Source of the DNA: an uncultured Anaerolineae bacterium
Lineage (GTDB): Bacteria; Chloroflexota; Anaerolineae; Anaerolineales; Villigracilaceae
Reading direction: 5' to 3'
DNA: 5,755 nt
Assembly (NCBI GenBank): GCA_903854805.1
Contig: CAINXK010000134.1
Location: 1 to 5,755, forward strand
Shown here: piece by piece, positions 1 through 5,299 of the stretch
Position numbering within the stretch: the stretch's first letter is position 1
How the letters are laid out: each line of letters begins with the position of its first letter
Position numbers and translations under genes: made by a program
The notes under the pieces: model-generated
Seen by the model: the letters and a program-made list of their open reading frames with translations, nothing else
Told to the model about the DNA's origin: nothing
Databases searched by the model: none

Positions 1-1
1 C

Positions 2-424
2 GTACGACGCAATCTGCGAAGTTTTGTAGGTGTAACTGCTTTTGAAGAACTTGCCCGGCGTTGGATCTGGGCGCAAGGGAAAGCAGGTCAACTTCCCTTT
101 ACACCGGATGAAATCGGCAGTCAATGGAGTAGTCGTGTACAGGTGGATGCGGTTGCGCTGAATTGGAAGACTCACGATATTCTGCTTGGTGAGTGTAAAT
201 GGGGTACAGACCGTGTGGATCGGCAGGTTGTGCGAGAATTGATTGAACGTAAAACTCCTCTCGTGCTGCGCGATTTACCCGATTTTGGTGAAGGGTGGCA
301 TGTTCACTATGCCTTATTCGCACGCAGCGGTTTTACACCTGCAGCCGTGGCCGAAATGCAACTGGTTCAGGGAAAGCTCGTTAACTTGAAGGACATTGAT
401 GTGGTTTTAGGTCATTTGGAGTGA
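2..424 (+). CDS. ATPase with C-terminal DUF234 / PD-(D/E)xK-like domain, 3' part
   Basis: The reading frame is open from the first bases and stops at TGA 422-424, so only the last 140 residues are present and the start lies left of the window. Visible are an FEEL motif (41-52), then VDAVAL (143-160) followed by GECKW (188-202). This D...ExK spacing on two predicted beta strands resembles the DUF234 domain found at the C-terminus of archaeal-type P-loop ATPases, a domain related to the PD-(D/E)xK nuclease fold. The segment after it, with VRELIERK, fits the helix that follows in such folds. The Walker motifs expected upstream are outside the window. In this family the role is poorly known; some members are suspected toxins or DNA-acting enzymes. 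The family call is from motif memory. Nuclease activity is an inference. Confidence 0.72.
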   Translation, partial: VRRNLRSFVGVTAFEELARRWIWAQGKAGQLPFTPDEIGSQWSSRVQVDAVALNWKTHDILLGECKWGTDRVDRQVVRELIERKTPLVLRDLPDFGEGWHVHYALFARSGFTPAAVAEMQLVQGKLVNLKDIDVVLGHLE

Positions 425-452
425 AATAATATCCTTGTTCATTGCTGAATAG

Positions 453-487
453 TGTCCGGGGACGGTTTAAAGGTGGGGATTTAAGCA
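453..487. repeat. Candidate left terminal inverted repeat of the transposon
   Basis: The stretch begins with TGTCCGGGGACGG, which contains a GTCC/GGAC dyad, and continues through GGTTTAAAGGTGGGG to ATTTAAGC. Its inner part (472-486) matches the reverse complement of 3612-3627 imperfectly. The outer part has only weak similarity to the right side, so the true first base of the element is not established. Confidence 0.35.
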
Positions 488-531
488 GTTCCGGCTGAGA
501 TAAATGGTGAAGCTATGAAGGTGTAAGGTGG

Positions 532-555
532 CGGTCGCTCAAAAGAGAGCGGCCG
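532..555 (+). other. Stem-loop in transposon leader
   Basis: CGGTCGCTC (532-540) pairs with GAGCGGCCG (547-555), a nine-pair stem with one G-U wobble around an AAAAGA loop. No T-run follows, so it is not a standard intrinsic terminator. In the leader RNA it could limit read-through from the upstream gene or mark a transposase-binding structure near the left end. That role is an inference. Confidence 0.5.
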
Positions 556-603
556 TTGGCGTTTAAATAATCAGGTATGCTTGAGGACAGAAAGGACGCC
601 CGA

Positions 604-639
604 CCCAGGAGTGATCAGCCTAGACAGCAATCTCCTGGG
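604..639 (+). repeat. 8-bp perfect inverted repeat upstream of the zinc-ribbon gene
   Basis: CCCAGGAG (604-611) and CTCCTGGG (632-639) are exact reverse complements separated by 20 bases, and the right arm ends 11 bases before the ATG at 651. The left arm contains an AGGAG that looks like a ribosome-binding site but lies about 40 bases from the ATG. Folding would bury it and leave the ATG just beyond the stem. It may be an operator or a translational control hairpin. Confidence 0.45.
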
Positions 640-650
640 CCGGACTACCA

Positions 651-1310
651 ATGTCTATTCTAGCCGATTATGGGTGCGATAAACAAACGTATATTGACCA
701 GGCGAAGCACAAGGAGAGTGCTCGTCCCCCTGGTTGTTTGTTGTGTGGGGGCAATGGCTGCCTGATCGGGCATGGCTACTATCGGCGCAAAGCCAAGGGG
801 GCAGACCAGGCGTATTTTATCTGGATCAAACGTTGGTTCTGTAAAAACTGCCATCGCACGCTGTCGATGATCCCGAATTTCCTGCTTCCGTACCGTCACT
901 ATCTGGTACAGGTGGTGCAAGCAGTGGTGGCGACTTTTTACGAAAACGAACAGAGTTGGAAACGGGTTACCGCAAGCTGTGCGCAAGATGGGACGCCCGG
1001 TCTGCGCACGATGCAGCGCTGGTGCAAAGCGCTGGCCGGATATACACCCACCTGACTATCTGGGGCGCAAACCTTTCTGGCCCAACAGGACAGCAGCTCG
1101 CCCTGGTTGGACCCGCAGGGAGAAGCGCTGCAAGCCGCCAATGTCGTCATCGCGCTACTGATGGCCAGCCTGCACCTGCTGGTGGAACAACCGCTTCGCG
1201 TGGCCTGGGCCAAGACACAGTGGCCGGAATTGGTGGGGTATGGCCTGAATGATCGCCTGCGCTTCCTGGGGTTGTGGGGAAGTGGGCGGGGGCTGGGCAG
1301 GCTGGTCTGA
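651..1310 (+). pseudogene. DUF6431-like zinc-ribbon transposon protein, split by an in-frame TGA
   Basis: The frame starts at ATG 651, since a stop at 621-623 with no start codon after it rules out an upstream start. It runs 134 residues to TGA 1053-1055. The same frame then stays open for 84 more codons to TGA 1308-1310, with protein-like content (WLDPQGEAL, a leucine-rich helical stretch, YGLNDRLRFLGLWG), so the intact gene was about 219 residues. The first part has two CxxC pairs (C29/C32 and C64/C67) that form a zinc ribbon, and a helix LRTMQRWCKAL near residues 118-128. This architecture is typical of DUF6431 proteins encoded next to DDE transposases. The TGA stands between TPT and LSGAQ, where tryptophan (TGG) would fit well, so a single G-to-A change is the simplest cause. 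No clear Shine-Dalgarno site precedes the ATG. The truncated N-terminal zinc ribbon could still be made. Its role in transposition, perhaps DNA binding, is inferred from context. Confidence 0.68.
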
Positions 1311-1388
1311 GAAAGCAACGCCCACACAGTTTGGCTTCTGTGCGTGCCAGCAAGGCGCGGGTATGCTTGTGCAGCACACATCCCAACC

Positions 1389-1394
1389 AGGAGA
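1389..1394 (+). promoter_or_regulatory. Ribosome-binding site fixing the transposase start
   Basis: AGGAGA lies eight bases before ATG 1403. It supports that start over the in-frame candidate at 1274, whose extra 43 residues are low-complexity and lack a comparable site. Confidence 0.7.
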
Positions 1395-1402
1395 ACCCCC
1401 GC

Positions 1403-2809
1403 ATGAGCCCCAAACAACAGCACGAGAAGGATCCGGAAGTACGAAACACGGTAATCGCCCTGTTCCGCTATGGTCTGATTGCCCATTTGATCTTTGACCC
1501 GATGGCCGTCGGTCAATTGGAAGGCGCGCTGCGTGAAATCGCGGCCAAAACCTACAGCATCCCATACTCGACCCGCAACCGGGTAGGAATTGCCACGCTG
1601 CGCCGCTATCTTCAGCATTACCAGCAGCAAGGCTTTGAATCGCTGCGTCCGCAAGAACGCACCGACAAACATGCTTCACGCGCTTTCCCGCCAGAAGTGG
1701 TGGAAAAGGCGATTGCCTTACGTGAAGAGCAACCAGCCCGCACGACCGCCATGATCGTGAATATTCTCAAGCAGGATAAGAGCTTGAAGTTAGACCAACC
1801 GCTCAATGCGCACACCCTGACGACGCATCTGCGTATGCGCGGCAAAACTCGCCGTCTATTGGCCAATACCGGACGGGTCTTCAAGCGGTTTGAGCGCCAG
1901 CATACCAACAGCTTGTGGCAAGGCGATATGATGTTCGGCCCGTGGCTCCCTGACCCCAGCCAACCAGGCAAGAAACGGCGTGCGCACCTGTTCGCCTTTA
2001 TCGATGACCATTCCCGCCTGGTGCCCTACGCCGAATTTTTCTTCGACGAAAGCCTCCCCCGAATGGAACGTGTGCTCAAAGTCGGGATCCTGCGCCGTGG
2101 AGTGCCCCAGGCGCTGTATGTCGACAATGGCAAGGTCTATGCTTCAACTCAATTCGGAGCGGCTTGCGCCAGCCTGGGCATCCAACGCATACACGCCGCG
2201 CCTTATCACCCAGAAGGAAAAGGAAAAATCGAAAGAATGTTTGAAACTACACGTTTGCAGTTCATGCCGGAGGTGGAAGTCTCCGAAATCACCACCCTGG
2301 CAGAGCTGAACGAGTCGCTGTGGGCCTGGCTGGAGTGTGTCTACCACACTACCGTCCACCGCGAAACAGAGCAGGCTCCTCTGGAGCGCTACCAGCAGGG
2401 CTTGCAGACAGTGCGCGCGGCTGATCCGGAAACCTTGCGCAAGGCTTTTCTGTGGCGCGAGACCCGCAAGGTGCGCAAGGATGGCTGCATCGAGCTTCAA
2501 GGCAATCGCTACGAGGTGGACGCACACCTGGCTGGCCGCACATTGGAGTTACGCTTCGATCCGTTTGACCTGTCCAACCTGGAAGTATTCCTGGGGGGCA
2601 TTTCCTTGGGAAACGCAGTCGTGGTACTGCAAGGACGTGACAGGCACCTCGCTGTGGAGCACCTGGTCACCCAGGCTGCCCCGCCGCCGAAGCCCAAATC
2701 TTCGCTCGACTATCTGGCAATCCTGCGCCTCGAATACCAAACCCAACAGCGCTTGGCCGCTGGACCTTTGCAGTTCACCAAACTTTCACCCCCACAAAAA
2801 GAGGTTTGA
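1403..2809 (+). CDS. DDE integrase-type transposase (TniA/MuA/IS481-like)
   Basis: This 468-residue protein catalyses strand cutting and joining in transposition. An N-terminal helical DNA-binding region (about 10-150) includes a helix-turn-helix-like TLRRYLQHYQQQGFESL segment around residues 65-81. An rve RNase H-like core follows: D175 in WQGDMM, the strand AFIDDHSRLVPYAEFF (198-213), D241 in YVDNGKVY, and E277 in GKGKIERMF. Exactly 35 residues separate D241 and E277, the classical D(35)E spacing, so the active site looks intact. The C-terminal part (about 360-410), with GNRYEVDAHLAGRTLELRFDP, resembles the small beta-barrel after the core in Mu and TniA transposases. The start is fixed by AGGAGA eight bases upstream. 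The stop is one base before the ATPase start, which suggests translational coupling. The exact insertion-sequence family cannot be settled by eye. Confidence 0.9.
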   Translation: MSPKQQHEKDPEVRNTVIALFRYGLIAHLIFDPMAVGQLEGALREIAAKTYSIPYSTRNRVGIATLRRYLQHYQQQGFESLRPQERTDKHASRAFPPEVVEKAIALREEQPARTTAMIVNILKQDKSLKLDQPLNAHTLTTHLRMRGKTRRLLANTGRVFKRFERQHTNSLWQGDMMFGPWLPDPSQPGKKRRAHLFAFIDDHSRLVPYAEFFFDESLPRMERVLKVGILRRGVPQALYVDNGKVYASTQFGAACASLGIQRIHAAPYHPEGKGKIERMFETTRLQFMPEVEVSEITTLAELNESLWAWLECVYHTTVHRETEQAPLERYQQGLQTVRAADPETLRKAFLWRETRKVRKDGCIELQGNRYEVDAHLAGRTLELRFDPFDLSNLEVFLGGISLGNAVVVLQGRDRHLAVEHLVTQAAPPPKPKSSLDYLAILRLEYQTQQRLAAGPLQFTKLSPPQKEV

Positions 2810-2810
2810 G

Positions 2811-3617
2811 ATGTTCCAACAATTCTACGGCTTTTCCCGCTTGCCCTTTTCCAAAGATATCCTCCCACAAGACCTCTTTCAGGCCGAAGGACAACAAGAA
2901 CTGTGTGCCCGCCTGACTTACCTGGTGAAAGAACGCGGCCTGGGCCTGGTTACCGGCGAAACCGGCTCCGGCAAGTCGACTGCCTTGCGCCGTTTTGTCG
3001 CCAGCCTGGATGCCAACCGGCACTTCGTGATCTATCTCTCGAACCCGCTGCTGGGCATGTCCGGTCTCTACCGCGAGATCCTGACTGCCTTGGGGCATGA
3101 ACCACTCTTTAGCCGCCCAAAGATGGTGGCCCGCATTCGCTCGGTCTTTGATGATCTGATCCAAAACAAGCATCGCATCCCGGTGGTGATTCTGGACGAA
3201 GCGCATGCCCTTCCTGACACCGCTTTCGACCCACTCCGCTTGCTTTTCAGTACCCAGATGGACAGCCAGTCCCTGGGATCTCTGCTGCTGGTGGGTCACC
3301 CTGAACTGCGCCGCACCATGCGCCTGGCTTCCCACGAAGCTTTTTCCCAGCGCCTGACCACCACTTACCACCTGCTGCCTCTGGACCTGAGCCAGACCAT
3401 TGCCTATGTCCGCCACCATATCCAGTTGGCAGATTATAAGTCTGGCCCACTCTTTCCGGACGATGCCCTGGCCCGCATTTATGATTACACCAAAGGTGTT
3501 CCCCGCCAAATTAATCGCCTGTGTACCACCGCCCTGCTGGTTGGAATGGCCGATGGAAAACAGATTTTGGAAGAAAGTGTGATCCGCAAAGCCGTTGCCG
3601 AACTCGAACAGGCTTGA
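2811..3617 (+). CDS. ExeA/TniB-like AAA+ ATPase of the transposon
   Basis: This 268-residue P-loop ATPase most likely helps the transposase capture a target or become active, as MuB, TniB and IstB do. It starts MFQQFYGFSRLPFSKDI, the N-terminal signature of ExeA-family ATPases. Walker A is GETGSGKST (49-57), Walker B is VVILDEAH (125-132), a sensor-1-like strand LLLVGHPEL is at 158-166, an arginine-finger candidate is R181 in FSQRLT, and the sensor-2 motif GVPRQINRL is at 229-237. All key residues are present, so it looks functional. AAAGAGG at 2798-2804 is a ribosome-binding site six bases before the ATG and sits inside the end of the transposase gene. The length suits the stand-alone transposon form; the ExeA secretion ATPase carries an added membrane and peptidoglycan-binding region that is absent here. 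Confidence 0.9.
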   Translation: MFQQFYGFSRLPFSKDILPQDLFQAEGQQELCARLTYLVKERGLGLVTGETGSGKSTALRRFVASLDANRHFVIYLSNPLLGMSGLYREILTALGHEPLFSRPKMVARIRSVFDDLIQNKHRIPVVILDEAHALPDTAFDPLRLLFSTQMDSQSLGSLLLVGHPELRRTMRLASHEAFSQRLTTTYHLLPLDLSQTIAYVRHHIQLADYKSGPLFPDDALARIYDYTKGVPRQINRLCTTALLVGMADGKQILEESVIRKAVAELEQA

Positions 3618-3644
3618 TATTCCCACCCATTGAAAACAGGCTCC
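3612..3644. repeat. Candidate right terminal inverted repeat of the transposon
   Basis: GCTTGATATTCCCACC (3612-3627) is an imperfect inverted match to 472-486 (13 of 16 aligned columns) and overlaps the stop codon of the ATPase gene. The following bases to 3644 run into the left arm of the terminator hairpin and show only scattered matches to the outer part of the left end. The match could be partly chance. Confidence 0.3.
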
Positions 3645-3666
3645 GATGTGGAGCCTGTTTTTCTTT
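3633..3666. terminator. Intrinsic terminator, probably bidirectional
   Basis: AAAACAGGCTCC (3633-3644) and GGAGCCTGTTTT (3650-3661) form a perfect 12-bp stem with a five-base GATGT loop, followed by a T-rich run TTTTTCTTT (3658-3666). It lies 15 bases after the ATPase stop and 29 bases beyond the stop of the convergent minus-strand gene. The A-run on the left arm would give a short T-run on the other strand, so it may serve both genes. Confidence 0.88.
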
Positions 3667-3695
3667 GACCAGCGATACAAACAATTATTTCGGCC

Positions 3696-4604
3696 CTACT
3701 CCACCATTTTGTCCGGCCGCTTACAGAGTCGTTCTAATTCTGGTTGGCTGCTAGCTGCAAATTGTTTTTGGATGGTTTCCTCGGCTGAAAGGCAGATTGT
3801 TAGAGTCAACAGTCCATTTGATGGTCCGGTTAACGAGGCGGAGATCAAGCTCCGCAGTGGGAGAAACTGCCAGATGCCGCCATATCTGCCTCCCTTGATT
3901 TTCTGGGTGCGCTCATCCTCCCGGATCAGAATCAGTTCCTGGTCGGTCAGGATGGTCAGATGGACGGTGGTCACCGTCCGGTAGAAAGTCCAACCCAGTA
4001 TTTTCCAGGTGGGTTCAAGGATTTCGGGCTGTAAAACGATCTGGCTGACTTTTTCTCCACGTACCAGGCTGTTCCGGCCAAAATTCATAAACTTGAAGTT
4101 CGGCGAGGATAAATAATCGAATTTTGCTCTTTCCGAGATGAAGTCGGCTTCGTCAACACCCAAACAGGCGGGCCGCATTTTGTTCAAGAAGGGGGCTAAA
4201 AGAAGGTCACCGGTCGCCGGGTTGAACTCGATCAGCGCAGTACTTTCCAGGCCAGTCGTGGTCACACCCTTGAAAGTGATCCATGAGTACAAAAGAATAT
4301 TTCCCATTTCAAAGATTTGCATGGCTGGATACGAAAAATTTTTTTCAACCACCTGGCTGCCAGTCCGTTCGAGGACCTGAATGGCGAACTCGCGCTCAAT
4401 GATCAGTTTCTCCGTAATGGGTTTATCGATCGGTGGTATCAAGACTACGTACGGAAAAGTCGAGTGATCGGCAAGTTCGGCTTTGAAGAAGTTTTTATAA
4501 AGTTCGGGCAGCGCCTCATAGGATTCAATTCTTCTTGGCCAAGACATCATTGTCTGTTTGGCTCCGGTGAGACTGGATAACGCGTTTTTGATATCTTCTG
4601 ACAT
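3696..4604 (-). CDS. Uncharacterised protein with two PH-like segments
   Basis: This is a complete 302-residue frame that I cannot assign to a named family. The start ATG (4604-4602) has GAAAGG at 4619-4614, nine bases upstream, as a ribosome-binding site. No signal peptide or transmembrane helix is seen, so a cytoplasmic protein is likely. Two regions share an alternating beta-strand pattern. Residues 68-135 run REFAIQVLERTGSQVV...LLYSWITFKG...ALIEFNPATG. Residues 212-285 run TTVHLTILTDQELILIREDE...GGIWQFLPLRSLISASL...TLTICLSAEETIQKQF. The second, a strand reading 'ILTDQELILI' followed by 'IPL..I..' and a final amphipathic helix, is typical of bacterial PH-like domains. The gene is convergent with the transposon and separated from it by the shared terminator. 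It is probably host DNA, unrelated in function to the transposon. A role in binding lipids or proteins is only a guess. Confidence 0.7.
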   Translation of the reverse strand: MSEDIKNALSSLTGAKQTMMSWPRRIESYEALPELYKNFFKAELADHSTFPYVVLIPPIDKPITEKLIIEREFAIQVLERTGSQVVEKNFSYPAMQIFEMGNILLYSWITFKGVTTTGLESTALIEFNPATGDLLLAPFLNKMRPACLGVDEADFISERAKFDYLSSPNFKFMNFGRNSLVRGEKVSQIVLQPEILEPTWKILGWTFYRTVTTVHLTILTDQELILIREDERTQKIKGGRYGGIWQFLPLRSLISASLTGPSNGLLTLTICLSAEETIQKQFAASSQPELERLCKRPDKMVE

Positions 4605-4675
4605 GTGGAATAGCCTTTCGGACGTGAGTAAAATTCAGCGAGTTGGTGTCTTCGATGATGGCAATTTTGACAAGC

Positions 4676-4998
4676 TCATTTCAATCCAACATCAAATCTT
4701 TGGAAACATGCCGAGAAAATCCTTTTCATAAATCAGTTCAACGTAAGTTACCATCATCACCAATTCAATCACCTATTCTCGCTTCGCCATTGATAGAAGC
4801 GCCATGCGCCCGAACCGGCAGCATTCCCTACCTGGATAAGCTTATCTTATCCTAGTTTGGGAAACATGCCGATGTCGATTCCGCTTTGCACATCACGAAA
4901 GGTGCCAAAGGCTCCGGCGATGATGACTGCATTGATATCCTGTTCAGTCACTCTGGCCTTTTGAAGAAATTTACGCGTGAGTTGTGTTTTGGGATAAA
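4676..4998 (-). pseudogene. Decayed C-terminus of a RACo/DUF4445-type corrinoid-activation protein
   Basis: Reading the minus strand from about 4996, one frame gives RKFLQKARVTEQDINAVIIA, then GAFGTFRDVQSGIDIGMFPKLG and a TAA stop (4847-4849). The same frame continues DKLIQVGNAAGSGA to about 4805. A frameshift leads to MALLSMAKRE (from 4805), a TAG at 4773-4775, then VTYVELIYEKDFLGMF to about 4704. A second shift gives QRFDVGLK and a stop at 4676-4678. The order 'VIIAGAFG...IGMFP...QVGNAAGSGA..ALLS...YVEL...DF' matches the C-terminal ASKHA-fold part of RACo-type proteins, which reactivate corrinoid methyltransferase partners using ATP. At least two stops and two frameshifts, and loss of everything upstream (2Fe-2S domain and most of the ATPase), mark it as dead. 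The identity rests on remembered family motifs. Confidence 0.75.
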
Positions 4999-5004
4999 GG
5001 CAGG

Positions 5005-5274
5005 TCAAGCAGCAGGATAGGCAAACTGCCTGGCAAACAAAGAATCAAAAACGGATTTATCGGTTTCGCCATTCTGAAGCATTTTGTGAGCGTGGATACC
5101 CAGTAACTCGATCAGAGCGCGTGCTTGCTGGCGGCAGGTTTCGCCAATGGATTTGGTTGGTACTTGTTCTTCGGCCAGTGGCGCAGGTGCTAAAAATGGC
5201 CATCGCATATCTTTTACCAGTCCGGAGCAAAGGCTATTTTCTGGTAGGTTAGCATTCTTTGCCCATTGTGTCAA
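5005..5274 (-). CDS. Unrecognised ORF, start unclear, possible gene remnant
   Basis: The 89-residue frame runs from a TTG at 5274 to TGA 5005-5007. I do not recognise it. It has protein-like content (LCSGLVKDMRWPFLAPAPLA, a helical CRQQARALIELLGIHAHKML segment, and DSLFARQFAYPAA at the end). There is no ATG near the beginning and no good ribosome-binding site. The same frame stays open further upstream (VSIYALECCVLTQWAKNANL) into the end of the neighbouring membrane-protein gene in another frame, which suggests a piece of a longer protein that lost its start. It directly precedes the RACo remnant, so the two could be parts of one degraded locus. It may also be a small real gene. Confidence in expression is low. 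Confidence 0.35.
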   Translation of the reverse strand: MTQWAKNANLPENSLCSGLVKDMRWPFLAPAPLAEEQVPTKSIGETCRQQARALIELLGIHAHKMLQNGETDKSVFDSLFARQFAYPAA

Positions 5275-5299
5275 AACGCAACACTCGAGTGCGTAAATA

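Larger units (their letters stand above)
425..650. other. Non-coding leader between ATPase gene and transposon genes
   Basis: No convincing gene is seen in these 226 bases. The stretch contains a candidate transposon left end (from about 453), a stem-loop (532-555) and an 8-bp inverted repeat (604-639) just before the first transposon gene. No clear sigma-70 promoter could be picked. TATGCT at 576-581 resembles a -10 box but has no well-spaced -35 partner. Confidence 0.6.
453..3662 (+). mobile_element. Three-gene DDE transposon (zinc-ribbon protein, integrase-type transposase, ExeA/TniB-like ATPase)
   Basis: The element is inferred from three adjacent same-strand genes that belong together: a DUF6431-like zinc-ribbon protein, an rve/DDE transposase and an AAA+ ATPase. 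The last two are separated by one base. The organisation recalls TniA-TniB, MuA-MuB and IS21 IstA-IstB pairs, in which the ATPase helps the transposase choose or activate a target. Both boundaries are uncertain. The left limit is set at TGTCCGGGGACGG (453-465). Inside it, GGTGGGGATTTAAGC (472-486) pairs imperfectly with GCTTGATATTCCCACC (3612-3627) in inverted orientation, with 13 matches over 16 aligned columns. No target-site duplication was recognised. The genes on either side do not appear to be interrupted. The element looks richer in G+C than the right flank. Confidence 0.55.

Noticed and set aside
553..581. Sigma-70 promoter using TATGCT at 576-581
   Set aside because: The nearest -35-like TTGGCG at 556-561 is only 14 bases away and weak.
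1053..1055. TGA as a selenocysteine codon or reassigned tryptophan codon
   Set aside because: Several other frames in the window end at TGA, I see no obvious selenocysteine stem-loop just downstream, and a simple nonsense change is enough.
1274..1402. N-terminal extension of the transposase from 1274
   Set aside because: The extra 43 residues are not domain-like and there is no good ribosome-binding site at 1274, whereas ATG 1403 has AGGAGA at ideal spacing.
938..1679. Long minus-strand frames opposite the zinc-ribbon gene and transposase start
   Set aside because: Their proteins are rich in R, P, C and S with no domain pattern, and they are shadows of the G+C-rich plus-strand genes.
2775..3680. 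301-residue minus-strand frame opposite the ATPase
   Set aside because: The plus-strand frame has all AAA+ motifs and a coupled start; the opposite frame is a shadow.
3710..3716. Second TGTCCGG as the other transposon end
   Set aside because: It has the same orientation as the left end, not inverted, matches for only seven bases, and lies inside the coding end of the minus-strand gene.
4643..4855. 70-residue plus-strand frame
   Set aside because: It begins with TTG, lacks a ribosome-binding site, and lies opposite the RACo-like remnant, whose minus-strand motifs explain the sequence better.
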